From NCBI GenBank assembly GCA_905397405.1, contig CAJPVJ010000193.1, positions 1 through 33,230 on the forward strand: 33,230 nt of DNA. Reading direction: 5' to 3'. This document shows, in pieces, positions 9,031-17,267 of the stretch. The translations under genes were made by a program, and so were the position numbers. Within the stretch, counting starts at the first letter, position 1; every line of letters starts with the position of its first letter. The notes under the pieces are model-generated. The model was given only the letters and a program-made list of their open reading frames with translations. It ran no database searches and was not told the origin of the DNA. The stretch comes from Oppiella nova. Its lineage: Eukaryota; Arthropoda; Arachnida; Sarcoptiformes; Oppiidae.

Positions 9031-9060
9031 AAAAAAACCGAGGTATTTAACCTCGGTTTT
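9031..9060 (-). terminator. terminator of fpr, probably bidirectional
   Basis: An 11-base perfect stem (9034-9044 with 9050-9060) has a 5-base loop. The A-run at 9031-9037 gives a T-run on the leftward transcript of fpr, which ends at 9087. The rightward side also ends in TTTT. Confidence 0.85.
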
Positions 9061-9086
9061 CAATTTAACGCTGCTTGAAAAATAAA

Positions 9087-9866
9087 TTATTTTTCAACAA
9101 AAGCGCGTTCAATCACGTAGTCGCCTAAAACACCCATTTTAGGGGATTCTTTCAGGCCGTGTTGGTCAAGAAGCTCGACAACATCGTCAAGGAATGCTGG
9201 GCTACCACAAAGCATTGCGCGGTCAGTTTCAGGATTAAAACGTGGTAAGCCAATTTTTTCAAATAATGCACCAGATTCAATCGCAGTAGTTACACGACCT
9301 TGGGTATGGAAATCTTCACGGGTTACAGTTGGGTAGTAAACCAATTTGTCTTTAATACCCAGCTCTTCAAAAAACTCATTGTTTGGAAGTTCATTGAGAA
9401 TCAGGTCTTGGTAAGCCAATTCAGAAATAAAGCGTGTACCATGTACCACGATGACTTTCTCAAAACGCTCATAGGTTTCTGGATCACGAATCGTTGATAA
9501 GAATGGTGCTAGCCCCGTACCCGATGAAAGAAGGTATAAGTTTTTACCCGGATTCAAATCATCAAGCACTAAAGTACCTGTAGGTTTTTTAGAAATTAGA
9601 ATTTCATCACCAACTTTTACTTTTTGCAAAATAGAAGTTAAAGGACCATCAGGCACTTTAATTGAGAAAAACTCTAATTCTTCTTCGTAGTTAGCGCTTG
9701 CAATAGAATATGCTCGCATTAAAGGCTTACCATTGACTTCAAGACCAATCATCACAAATTGACCATTTTTAAAACGTAATGCGGTATCACGTGTGGTCTT
9801 AAAACTGAATAGAGTGTCATTCCAGTGGTGTACGTGAGTAATCTTTTCGACGTTGAAAGCAGCCAT
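9087..9866 (-). CDS. fpr: ferredoxin--NADP(+) reductase
   Basis: The protein has 259 residues. ATG 9866 (MAAFNVEKITHVHHWNDTLFSF) is chosen over the in-frame TTG at 9878, since GAG lies about 6 bases before the ATG and the family starts here. The FAD-binding motif RAYSIAS is at residues 51-57, the NADP-side GTGLAPF at 116-122, and CGSP later. The chain ends in ERAFVEK, the typical tail of the short bacterial FNR subclass. The enzyme moves electrons between NADPH and ferredoxin or flavodoxin in the cytoplasm and supports Fe-S assembly and oxidative-stress responses. It is a single gene, divergent from trmO with about 100 bases between them. No SoxR-type box was recognised. Confidence 0.93.
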   Translation of the reverse strand: MAAFNVEKITHVHHWNDTLFSFKTTRDTALRFKNGQFVMIGLEVNGKPLMRAYSIASANYEEELEFFSIKVPDGPLTSILQKVKVGDEILISKKPTGTLVLDDLNPGKNLYLLSSGTGLAPFLSTIRDPETYERFEKVIVVHGTRFISELAYQDLILNELPNNEFFEELGIKDKLVYYPTVTREDFHTQGRVTTAIESGALFEKIGLPRFNPETDRAMLCGSPAFLDDVVELLDQHGLKESPKMGVLGDYVIERAFVEK

Positions 9867-9971
9867 TAAAGGTCTCAATAAATTATCAAATTAGAACAGC
9901 CTGCTATTCTAATCTAAAATCATTCTCGATAAACTGAATATATTTAATTGAACTTATCAGAAAAAATGATT

Positions 9972-10694
9972 ATGACTGAGTTTAGTCTCCCGATTATTGG
10001 GATTATGCGTTCTCCTTATGTTGAAAAATTTGGTATTCCTCGACAACCAAATCTGGTTCAGGTGGAGTCTTTTATCGAAATGTATGCACCCTACAATGTC
10101 TTGGAAGCATTCGAGGGAATCGAAGAATTTAGTCATTTATGGTTGGTCTGGCAGTTTCATGACAATAAAAATCAACAAGATAAAGATAAGTTCCGACCTC
10201 AAGTGAGGCCACCACGTTTAGGTGGAAATAAAAAAATCGGTGTATTTGCAACACGCAGTATGTATCGCCCAGCACCGATCGGTTTATCTGTAGTACAACT
10301 TAAAGCTGTCAAAAAAGAGGGGAATGCAGTTCGTGTATATGTGACAGGCAGTGACCTTTTAGATGGTACGCCGATTATCGATATTAAACCTTATATTCAT
10401 TATTCTGATGCTGTGGATGCGGCGCAAAGTGGTTATGCCCAGCATGAGCCTGTTCGTAAACAGGTTATTTGGTCTGAGCATGCTCAGCAATTAAAAAGTA
10501 AATTTCTTCAAACAGCTGACATGGACCCAAAATATATCGCTGAACTTGAGTCTGTACTGGCTTTAGATCCTCGACCAGCTTATCAGCATGATGATGCGCG
10601 TATTTATGGGATGCGTTTTGGGCAATTTAATATTAAATTTAGCTGTGCAGAAGAGGCGATCCTGATACAGGGCATTGAGTCGTTCAGTTATTGA
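9972..10694 (+). CDS. trmO: tRNA (N6-threonylcarbamoyladenosine37-N6)-methyltransferase
   Basis: The protein has about 240 residues and matches the TrmO/YaeB (TsaA) family. Marks are FSLPIIGIMRSPY at the start, GIPRQPNLV, IEEFSHLWLVWQFH, RPPRLGG, the invariant RPAPIGLSVVQL and DLLDGTPIIDIKPYI. TrmO uses SAM through an unusual beta-barrel fold to methylate t6A at position 37 of certain threonine tRNAs. The C-terminal part (residues 155-240) is the usual extra domain. ATG 9972 is chosen because it begins the conserved part. ATG 9966 and TTG 9948 are also in frame, and a weak CAGAAA lies about 8 bases before 9972. It converges with the CYTH-CHAD gene at 10787, and no clear terminator is visible between them. 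Confidence 0.92.
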   Translation: MTEFSLPIIGIMRSPYVEKFGIPRQPNLVQVESFIEMYAPYNVLEAFEGIEEFSHLWLVWQFHDNKNQQDKDKFRPQVRPPRLGGNKKIGVFATRSMYRPAPIGLSVVQLKAVKKEGNAVRVYVTGSDLLDGTPIIDIKPYIHYSDAVDAAQSGYAQHEPVRKQVIWSEHAQQLKSKFLQTADMDPKYIAELESVLALDPRPAYQHDDARIYGMRFGQFNIKFSCAEEAILIQGIESFSY

Positions 10695-10786
10695 AAACGT
10701 GATTCCATATCCTGCTTAAAAACTTATGCGCTTTTGTCCGCTGTGATCGGAGCATCTCGGTTTAAAGAGCAGGATAGTAGCTACAA

Positions 10787-12256
10787 TTACTCTAAAACGG
10801 CTGTCTTGGCAAACTGCAGCAAATCTTGTTGTGATTTCAGCAAAAGCCGTTGCTGTTCTGCGGCAATCCAGCCCAAAGCAAACCAGACTTGGGGTTCTGT
10901 TTTGACCAATTTTTTTAACACATCTTCAGCAACAATCAGGTCATTGTAGAGACCTAAACTTTCTTGAGCAGGCTTTATAGCTTTTAAATATTTTTTGACT
11001 TGGCTTTTATCCGATAATGATGCAACAAACTCAATACTATAACGCAAACGCTTTAAGTTTTTACGAGTACGGTGCCGTGCTTCGATGTCTAAATTTAAAT
11101 AGTTTTCTGCGTCAGTTTGAATTTTGCGATGTAATTGTCTAACTTTTTTAAATGCTGCTTTATGTACAGCTATTTGAGATTTTTCACTTGATTCTTGGGC
11201 AATAAATTGAATTAGGGATAGGACCAAATAATTAAAATTAAAAGATCTAAACAGTTTGGTTAATTTTTGCGAATCGACATCTTGTGGTTCTGCAAGTTTA
11301 AACTTAGGTGCACCAGCAGCCTCAAGCTGAGGTAATAACTCCTCTCGAATCATATCTAAATCACGAGCCGAACCGAGTTGTCTAAATAGTTCGGTTAACT
11401 GTGTTTGCCAAGTGGGATCGATATGCAAAGACCAATTTGAAAAGGTTTTTAAAGCACTTCTTAAGCGACGAATTGCCACACGTGCCTGATGAATATGTTT
11501 GGAATTAAAGTTTCCAGATGCAATTGCTGTAGTGTTGGGGAGTAGATGCGATAAGCAATTATTCACGATCTTTTTTAATGCATTCTCAGGGTGATCCTTT
11601 GAATCAAGAACAAGTGGCGTTTGCAACTGTACGGGATTGTCTGGAGAGTTTTGTGCAAGCTGAAAACCTTGCTGTGCTTTGCTACGGGTATCAAGCCATA
11701 AGTTATAGCGTTTCATCCGAGGTAAGATAAAAGAAATGAGATCTTGAACAGTGCCTTGTTTCAGTTCAAATTCTAATTCACGTAATGCGAGACGCTGTTG
11801 ATGGGCGATGATATGACCATGATCATAACTGACTTCAATTTCACTATTTTGAAATTTAAATAAGCTGAGCTTTCTTTCGATGTCTGTTTGAAACTGAACT
11901 TCTAATCCATCTTTATGTTGCTCTAATAAGTGTTTAATATTTTTAGCAATATGCTTATTGCTGAGATAATTTTTTAGATCTAATTCTGTTTCCGCGCTTT
12001 CGATATTTTCCTCAAATTCAGCACGTTTAAGCCTTTGTTCTGTTGGAAGTTTGAGGGTTTGTACCCATTGCTGCTTTTCTTGATCATCTTCAAGGCGTTG
12101 ACGAAGCGAAATGGAATGTTCAGACAAAATAAATTGTGCCGTATCATAGTATTTGGCTTGTAAGTGCTGAATATTGGTATCTTTTCTTTGAAACGCTTTA
12201 ATAAGCATTTCTTGCTTTTCTTCAGGTATTTGGAATTTCAATTCAATTTCAAACAT
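10787..12256 (-). CDS. CYTH-CHAD protein, complete type (inorganic triphosphatase-like)
   Basis: The protein has 489 residues and is cytoplasmic. Residues 1-205 are a CYTH domain: ExExK is at Glu3, Glu5 and Lys7, followed by YYDT, SLRQRLE, WVQTLK, EFELKQG and a late LWLDTRSKAQQGF. CYTH enzymes hydrolyse triphosphates in a metal-dependent tunnel, and the E. coli homologue YgiF acts on inorganic triphosphate. Residues 222-489 are a CHAD domain with the conserved basic run HQARVAIRRLRSALK (His256, Arg259, Arg263, Arg264, Arg266, Lys270), GSARDLD near 295, and a second run RHRTRKNLKRLRYSIEF. CHAD domains bind polyphosphate. It is the downstream member of a leftward tandem pair, 184 bases after its paralogue and probably transcribed separately, given the hairpin between them. 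Confidence 0.92.
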   Translation of the reverse strand: MFEIELKFQIPEEKQEMLIKAFQRKDTNIQHLQAKYYDTAQFILSEHSISLRQRLEDDQEKQQWVQTLKLPTEQRLKRAEFEENIESAETELDLKNYLSNKHIAKNIKHLLEQHKDGLEVQFQTDIERKLSLFKFQNSEIEVSYDHGHIIAHQQRLALRELEFELKQGTVQDLISFILPRMKRYNLWLDTRSKAQQGFQLAQNSPDNPVQLQTPLVLDSKDHPENALKKIVNNCLSHLLPNTTAIASGNFNSKHIHQARVAIRRLRSALKTFSNWSLHIDPTWQTQLTELFRQLGSARDLDMIREELLPQLEAAGAPKFKLAEPQDVDSQKLTKLFRSFNFNYLVLSLIQFIAQESSEKSQIAVHKAAFKKVRQLHRKIQTDAENYLNLDIEARHRTRKNLKRLRYSIEFVASLSDKSQVKKYLKAIKPAQESLGLYNDLIVAEDVLKKLVKTEPQVWFALGWIAAEQQRLLLKSQQDLLQFAKTAVLE

Positions 12257-12395
12257 GCTTATCGTTCCATTCTTATTACTTATTCTCTCGATTTTAATCC
12301 GATAAATTGTTTTTTTTGAGTTTTTAATGAATGATTACAAATTCGCAACGTGAATACTCACGCGACTACAAATATTCAATTTTATGCAGTATTTA

Positions 12396-12428
12396 AAGAG
12401 ATGATTTTATTCAATAAAACCATCTCTT
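12396..12428 (-). terminator. long hairpin after the second CYTH-CHAD gene
   Basis: A 16-base inverted repeat (12396-12411 with 12413-12428) has one mismatch that becomes a G-U pair on the leftward transcript. It begins 12 bases past the stop of the 12441-13901 gene, and the leftward transcript continues into TTTAAAT. The T-tract is weak, so termination may be partial. Confidence 0.55.
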
Positions 12429-12440
12429 CTCGCTGCTGAT

Positions 12441-13901
12441 TTATTTTAAAAACTTACGGCTGACCAAGAACTGTTCCGTCGCTTCAAGCAGTTTTTCTGC
12501 ATAAGCTTCTTGTTTTGCGGTAAGCCAGCCTAAGGCAAACCAATCACTGGCTTCTAAGTCAGTTTGTTGTAGGTAAGATGATGATGAAGCAAGCACTTGA
12601 TATTGCTCACATGCTTGTTGAGCATCATTTAAAGATTTCGCATATTTCTGCAAGTTTTTAACATCATAGATATTGGTTAGGATCGGAAAGCTAAATTTTA
12701 ATTCATTTAAATGCTGAGCCAGCGCTTCTAGACTTTCAAGGTCAGATAGATCGGCTTCATTTAAACTTTCTTGTAGTTGTCGATACTGATTTTGCAATGT
12801 ATTTTGCGCAAACCATTTTAAGTCATGGGTTGGCGCTTTCGCAGACTGTCCTAAACTGAACATGAGTAATTCTAAATAGTGCTGCACATTTTGAGTTGAT
12901 TTGACCAAATTGATGAGTTTTTCATTGGCATACAAAATATCCCGATCTAAACTTTGCGCCGTTTTCGGATTTTGCAGTAAAGCACCTAATGTGCGTTGCA
13001 TATGTTCAAAATGCTGTAAGTTTTTAAAGTGACTCTCAAACGCTGAAAGTTGATGTGACCATTTATCCGTTTTGGTATCTGTCCAATCTTTAAACAGAGA
13101 AAGACTTAAATGTAAATGGTGTAGGGCAGTCTGTGCTTGAATAATATGTTCAGGCTGGGCAACCTGTGCAGAAATCGCAGCAATATTGGGCAATAAATGC
13201 TGTAATTGACTGGCAATAAGCACCCGTAAGTTTTTATCTGCAGTGTCTTTTTTATTTAAAATGGTTTCTTTGCTGAGTTGTGCTGGACTGACTTTTTGAT
13301 CCACAGTCAATAAGTGTCCAAACTCAGCTTTGCTACGTACATCGAGCCACAAATGATACTTTTTAACCCATTCAAAACTAAAGGCTAAAAGTGATTGAAT
13401 TGAGCCACTTTTTAACTCAAATTCTACTTCATGAATTTCTTGTTTGGCGGTTTCAGTTCTGACTTCACCAATATCGAGGCTGATTTCAATTTCAGCATCT
13501 TCAAACTGAATCACACGGATGGTACGTTGGATGTCAGTTTCAAATTGTAATTGAAGTTCGTCAAATTTATCCCCCAATGCATTTTTTAAAACAGCAAGTG
13601 CTTCGGGTTTATTCTGGTAAATATCAAGATCTAAATGTGGGGCTTCAGCAAGTTCACCTAAATCAATATTGTCTTCAAAGCGTTGTAAATGGCTTTTGGT
13701 GGCGGCTTTTAATGTTTGTACCCAACGCGTTCCTTCTAAGCGTTGACGTAGTGCAGCGCCGTGTTGGGACATCTGACGATCAGGCGTGTCGTAGTATTTT
13801 GCTTGTAATTGAATAATTTGGGATTTTTTAGGATCTAATGCTTTGAGGAGTGCATTGCGGCGGGCTTCCGGAATTTGAAACTTTAATTCAACTTCAAGCA
13901 T
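12441..13901 (-). CDS. CYTH protein with a degenerate CHAD domain
   Basis: The protein has 486 residues and is a paralogue of the neighbouring 10787-12256 product. The CYTH half (1-200) looks intact: Glu3-Val-Glu5-Leu-Lys7, YYDTPDRQ, ALRQRLE, WVQTLK, EVEFELKSG and LWLDVRSKAEFG, so triphosphate hydrolysis is plausible. The C-terminal half aligns with CHAD but has lost the basic residues. At 252-270 it reads HIIQAQTALHHLHLSLSLF where the paralogue has HIHQARVAIRRLRSALKTF, so His256, Arg259, Arg263, Arg264, Arg266 and Lys270 of the paralogue become Ile, Gln, His, His, His and Ser. The second basic run is replaced by AQHLNELKFSFPIL. Polyphosphate binding by this half is therefore doubtful. An inverted repeat lies 38 bases upstream of the start. 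Confidence 0.9.
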   Translation of the reverse strand: MLEVELKFQIPEARRNALLKALDPKKSQIIQLQAKYYDTPDRQMSQHGAALRQRLEGTRWVQTLKAATKSHLQRFEDNIDLGELAEAPHLDLDIYQNKPEALAVLKNALGDKFDELQLQFETDIQRTIRVIQFEDAEIEISLDIGEVRTETAKQEIHEVEFELKSGSIQSLLAFSFEWVKKYHLWLDVRSKAEFGHLLTVDQKVSPAQLSKETILNKKDTADKNLRVLIASQLQHLLPNIAAISAQVAQPEHIIQAQTALHHLHLSLSLFKDWTDTKTDKWSHQLSAFESHFKNLQHFEHMQRTLGALLQNPKTAQSLDRDILYANEKLINLVKSTQNVQHYLELLMFSLGQSAKAPTHDLKWFAQNTLQNQYRQLQESLNEADLSDLESLEALAQHLNELKFSFPILTNIYDVKNLQKYAKSLNDAQQACEQYQVLASSSSYLQQTDLEASDWFALGWLTAKQEAYAEKLLEATEQFLVSRKFLK

Positions 13902-13938
13902 GTGAGGGTCCTAAGTGTTAATCATGGTTATTAGAGAG

Positions 13939-13960
13939 TTAAACATTCTTGAATGTTTAA
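13939..13960. promoter_or_regulatory. interrupted palindrome upstream of the CYTH gene
   Basis: TTAAACATTC and GAATGTTTAA form ten perfect pairs around a 2-base spacer, 38 bases before the start at 13901. The near-zero loop suggests a protein-binding site rather than a terminator. The regulator is unknown. Confidence 0.4.
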
Positions 13961-14050
13961 TCTGGCATTGTAACTTAAAATGTGTCATCAGAAGACTTGT
14001 ATAGCGTGCCATTTGAGTATTTTTTACCGCTATATCGTTACTAATTAAAT

Positions 14051-14137
14051 ATTTAGAATGACAAAATTTCCTATTTCGTGACTTGTATGGTCTGGGCAAT
14101 ACTTGAAGTCGCAAATATAGATGAATTGTCAACAGAC
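14051..14137 (+). repeat. decayed right end of the MITE-like element
   Basis: These 87 bases align without gaps to 17511-17597, with 69 matches by hand count (about 79%). They include GAATTGTCAACAGAC at the outer end. Weak similarity extends left to about 14020, but no matching left end is found. It is in the same orientation as the fuller copy. Confidence 0.75.
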
Positions 14138-14211
14138 TTGATATTGAATTTGGCTGTTATTGCAGCATAAAATAAACTAAGCTGATTAAAAATAAAACAG
14201 GATGATTGATC

Positions 14212-14595
14212 ATGAACGCGTATGTTGAGCCTAAATCGGAATTAGAGCAAAACCCGAAGTTTGAATTACCAATTAAAAACTATTCAGAATTTTATCGTTT
14301 TTATTTAACTGAACACCGTAGCATGATGAGTCGCCGTTTGCATGCAGCTGGAAGTAGTGTCGGTATTTATTTTTTTAGCAAAGCAATTCGTCAACGTAAA
14401 GCAAAATACGTGGTCTATGGACTGCTTTCAGGCTATGCGTGTGCTTGGGTGGGGCATTTTGTATTTGAGAAAAATAAGCCAGCAAGTTTTAAGCAACCAT
14501 TTTATAGTTTTATTTCGGACTGGCGTATGCTTTCCGATATTGTACGTGGCAATTTAAGTTTAAAAGACCGTAGTCTAGATAAAATTGAGAGCTAA
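14212..14595 (+). CDS. DUF962/Mpo1-like protein
   Basis: The protein has 127 residues. ATG 14212 is used, with CAGGA 9 bases upstream; the TTG at 14206 is too near. It carries the family marks EFYRFYLTEHRSMMSRRLH (His35, His44), then two hydrophobic stretches, then GYACAWVGHFVFEKNKPASF (His81) and a C-terminal ISDWRMLSDIVRG. The yeast member Mpo1 is an Fe(II)-dependent dioxygenase in the alpha-oxidation of 2-hydroxy fatty acids, and the conserved histidines would be its iron ligands. Bacterial members are little studied, so a lipid role here is inference. The middle is likely membrane-embedded. It is a single-gene unit with a strong terminator at 14621-14658. Confidence 0.88.
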   Translation: MNAYVEPKSELEQNPKFELPIKNYSEFYRFYLTEHRSMMSRRLHAAGSSVGIYFFSKAIRQRKAKYVVYGLLSGYACAWVGHFVFEKNKPASFKQPFYSFISDWRMLSDIVRGNLSLKDRSLDKIES

Positions 14596-14620
14596 TCTTG
14601 TCAGTATGGTAATAAATTAA

Positions 14621-14658
14621 ACAAAAAAGCTTAGAGATTTCTAAGCTTTTTTGTTTTT
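14621..14658 (+). terminator. intrinsic terminator of the DUF962 gene
   Basis: A perfect 14-base stem (14621-14634 with 14641-14654) has a 6-base loop and T-rich ends. It lies 25 bases after the stop codon. Its A-rich left arm could also serve leftward. Confidence 0.9.
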
Positions 14659-14720
14659 GTCACGTCTTCGCTGAGAAAACTTGCTTATAATCCATTTATT
14701 TGATTGTTTGAGAATACTGA

Positions 14721-15347
14721 ATGCGCGGTCTTTACCTGATTACCAACGACGATCCAATCCAATTATTATTAGAAAAACTCGAAGCTACTTTAAGCACTAA
14801 GCAAGTCGCTATTCTTCAGTATCGCCGTAAAAAAGTAGCTCAATCTGACCAAGCCAATGAAGTGAAGCAGATCAAGCAACTGTGTGAAAAGTATCAGACA
14901 CCATTTTTGATTAATGATGATTTAGATTTAGCTGAACAATTTAGTTTAGGTGTTCATCTTGGGCAATCTGATGGTGAAATTTCAGATGCAGTGCAACGTT
15001 TACCACAAGGTGTCATCATTGGGCGGACTTGCTTAAACTCAATTGAGTTGGCTGAAAAAGCAATCGCTGAAGGGGCAAGCTATGTGGCCTTTGGCGCAAT
15101 TTATGCAACATCGACCAAACCTGAAGCAGGTAATATTGGCCTAGCAACATTACAGCAGGCATCTGAAAAGTTTGATTTACCTATTTGTGCTATTGGCGGT
15201 TTAACAGTTGAAAATTCTCAAGCTGTGATTGAGGCTGGTGCTGACCTTTGCGCTGTGATTAGTGATATATTAGCTTTATCAGTTGAAAATATTCCTGCCC
15301 GTGTCGCAGCTTGGGCACAGTTATTTGCAGAAACTGCAAAATCTTAA
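14721..15347 (+). CDS. thiE: thiamine phosphate synthase
   Basis: The protein has 208 residues and is a cytoplasmic TIM barrel that joins the hydroxymethylpyrimidine diphosphate and thiazole phosphate units. Family marks are MRGLYLITND, LQYRRK in place of the usual QLRxK, PFLINDDLDLAEQFSLGVHLGQSDG, VIIGRTCLNS, YVAFGAIYATSTKPEAG, PICAIGGLT and GADLCAVISDI. A TATAAT at 14686-14691 may be its -10, though no good -35 is spaced with it. hemL starts 62 bases after the stop without an obvious terminator, so the two may be co-transcribed. A second, partial thiamine-synthase-like domain is fused to the Nudix protein at 28200-29111. Confidence 0.93.
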   Translation: MRGLYLITNDDPIQLLLEKLEATLSTKQVAILQYRRKKVAQSDQANEVKQIKQLCEKYQTPFLINDDLDLAEQFSLGVHLGQSDGEISDAVQRLPQGVIIGRTCLNSIELAEKAIAEGASYVAFGAIYATSTKPEAGNIGLATLQQASEKFDLPICAIGGLTVENSQAVIEAGADLCAVISDILALSVENIPARVAAWAQLFAETAKS

Positions 15348-15409
15348 TTTGTATCGTGATTTTTTATATCATTTTGAAATTTTAGTATTCTACAGGATTG
15401 AGTCGATTT

Positions 15410-16705
15410 ATGAGCCTATCTCCAAAACAAGAGCAATTGTTTAAACAAGCCAGTAAACATATTCCAGGTGGAGTGAATTCTCCAGTACGAGCGTTTAATG
15501 GGGTGGGTGGTACGCCAGTATTTATCGAAAAAGCCAAAGGTGCTTATTTATACGATGTCGATGGCAAGCGCTATGTGGATTATGTGGGTTCTTGGGGGCC
15601 GATGATTTTAGGTCATGCACATCCTGATATTATCCAAGCAGTACAAGAAGCAGCAGTTGATGGTTTAAGCTTTGGTGCACCGACAGTACATGAAACCACA
15701 CTGGCTGATTTGATCTGTGAAATCATGCCATCAATTGAATTGGTTCGTATGACCAACTCAGGTACTGAAGCAACCATGACGGCTATTCGTTTGGCGCGTG
15801 GTTATACAGGTCGTGACATGATTGTGAAATTTGAAGGTTGCTATCACGGACATTCAGATTCTTTATTGGTTAAAGCGGGTTCAGGCATGTTGACCATGGG
15901 TGAGCCAACATCAAAGGGTGTACCTGCTGATTTTGCCAAGCATACGGTGACCTTGCCATATAATGATATTGAGGCTGTTAAAGCTTGTTTTGCGAAATAT
16001 GGTCAAGAGATTGCAGGGGTGATTGTTGAACCTGTCGCTGGAAATATGAATCTGGTTAAACCAATCAAAGGTTTCTTAGAAACGATTCGTGAGCAATGTG
16101 ATCAATACAAATCAGTATTTATTATTGATGAAGTGATGACCGGTTTCCGTGTAGCACTCGGTGGTGCGCAAGCATATTATAATGTAAAACCTGATTTAAC
16201 GACTTTGGGTAAAATCATTGGTGCTGGATTACCAGTCGGTGCATTTGGTGGAAAACGTGAAATCATGGAATGTATCGCGCCTTTAGGCGGGGTTTACCAA
16301 GCAGGAACCTTGTCGGGTAATCCTTTGGCTATGCGAGCAGGGATCAAAATGTTTGAAACCCTTCGCCAACCCAACTTCTACACTGATTTGTCTGCAAAAT
16401 TAGATCAATTATTACAGGGTCTACAAGCGGCTGCGGATGAAGCTGGAATCCCATTCTTTACTCAACAAGCTGGTGGTTTGTTTGGTCTTTACTTTACTGA
16501 TCAAACCGAAATTAGCAGTTTTGACCATATTTTAAAATGTGACATTGAAGCATTCCGTAAATTCTTCCATGGGATGTTAAATCGTGGTGTAAACCTTGCT
16601 CCATCTGCATTTGAGGCAGGCTTTATTTCAGCTGCACACAGTGATGAAGATATTCAGTTTACCATTGATATGGCCAAACAAGTCTTTGCTGAAATGCAAG
16701 CTTAA
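15410..16705 (+). CDS. hemL: glutamate-1-semialdehyde 2,1-aminomutase
   Basis: The protein has 431 residues from ATG 15410; an in-frame TTG at 15398 directly abuts AGGA and is less likely. It is a fold-type I PLP enzyme that converts glutamate-1-semialdehyde to 5-aminolevulinate, the C5 route to haem. Marks are [13 protein letters not shown], the strand [52 protein letters not shown] (the PLP-ring aspartate) and [18 protein letters not shown] with Lys268 as the Schiff-base lysine. The length is normal. A strong terminator follows at 16784-16817. The next gene is a haem-binding-family protein, but the terminator separates them. Confidence 0.96.
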   Translation: MSLSPKQEQLFKQASKHIPGGVNSPVRAFNGVGGTPVFIEKAKGAYLYDVDGKRYVDYVGSWGPMILGHAHPDIIQAVQEAAVDGLSFGAPTVHETTLADLICEIMPSIELVRMTNSGTEATMTAIRLARGYTGRDMIVKFEGCYHGHSDSLLVKAGSGMLTMGEPTSKGVPADFAKHTVTLPYNDIEAVKACFAKYGQEIAGVIVEPVAGNMNLVKPIKGFLETIREQCDQYKSVFIIDEVMTGFRVALGGAQAYYNVKPDLTTLGKIIGAGLPVGAFGGKREIMECIAPLGGVYQAGTLSGNPLAMRAGIKMFETLRQPNFYTDLSAKLDQLLQGLQAAADEAGIPFFTQQAGGLFGLYFTDQTEISSFDHILKCDIEAFRKFFHGMLNRGVNLAPSAFEAGFISAAHSDEDIQFTIDMAKQVFAEMQA

Positions 16706-16783
16706 GGGGATTTAAGACCACTTCGATTGCTTGAATAAATGAGCAGAATGGACAGTCTTTTTGAATCAAGTTTGATTTAGAAT

Positions 16784-16817
16784 AAAAGCCTGTAGTCTAA
16801 GGACTACAGGCTTTTTT
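16784..16817 (+). terminator. intrinsic terminator of hemL
   Basis: A 14-base perfect stem (16784-16797 with 16802-16815) has a 4-base loop and a run of six T. It ends 34 bases before the next start codon. Confidence 0.9.
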
Positions 16818-16850
16818 GTGATTTTAGACATTATAATTCAGGAAGAAAAT

Positions 16851-17267
16851 ATGCAAACCAAACACTATTTAACCTTATCTGATGCAGAGTTTTTATTGAA
16901 TAAAGCACATCAATATGCAATTGATCATGCTTTTAATGTCAGTATTGCCATCGTTGATGAAACGGGCAATTTATTGGCAATGAAGCGTATGGACGGCGCT
17001 TCTGCATTGACGTCGAAATTCTGTTTGGACAAAGCCAGATGCTCTGCATTAAGTCGTAGACCGTCGGGATCATATGAGACCCTTATCAAAAATGGTCAAA
17101 TGGGATTTTTAACCATGCAGAGCGGTTCAGGGATGTTGGAAGGTGGTGAGCCTATTTTGTATCAAGGTCAGTTGGTTGGTGCCGTGGGTATTTCTGGAGT
17201 GAAATCATTTGAAGATGCTGAAATTGCACGACATGCAATTCAAGCCTTTCTTTCGCAGCTTAATTAG
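16851..17267 (+). CDS. GlcG/HbpS-family (DUF336) protein
   Basis: The protein has 138 residues. ATG 16851 has AGGAAG 5 bases upstream and is preferred to the in-frame GTG at 16818, which lies next to the terminator. Family marks are LTLSDAEFLLNKAHQYA, VSIAIVDETGNLLAMKRMDGA, the SGSGMLEGGEPILYQGQLVGAVGISG block and a final helix with EDAEIARHAIQAF. Members include the haem-binding HbpS of Streptomyces and GlcG of unknown role. There is no signal peptide, so this one is cytoplasmic. The last base of the TAG stop is also the first base of the MITE-like repeat, so the insertion may have set the present C-terminus. Haem binding is possible but not shown. Confidence 0.87.
   Translation: MQTKHYLTLSDAEFLLNKAHQYAIDHAFNVSIAIVDETGNLLAMKRMDGASALTSKFCLDKARCSALSRRPSGSYETLIKNGQMGFLTMQSGSGMLEGGEPILYQGQLVGAVGISGVKSFEDAEIARHAIQAFLSQLN

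Larger units (their letters stand above)
13902..14211. other. gene-free stretch between the CYTH gene and the DUF962 gene
   Basis: No believable gene lies here. It holds an interrupted palindrome at 13939-13960 and a decayed right end of the MITE-like repeat at 14051-14137, with fainter similarity from about 14020. The last part must contain the promoter of the rightward DUF962 gene. Confidence 0.6.

Noticed and set aside
12335-12380. Possible third copy of the MITE-like end near GCGACTAC
   Set aside because: Only about 8 bases agree with the element end, which is expected by chance.
14657-14691. TTGTCA and TATAAT as a thiE promoter
   Set aside because: The spacing of 23 bases is too long for a standard sigma-70 promoter. 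The -10 alone is plausible but was not listed as a full promoter.
16818-16850. GTG start extending the GlcG/HbpS-family protein upstream
   Set aside because: The GTG directly follows the hemL terminator and has no ribosome site; ATG 16851 has AGGAAG at good spacing.
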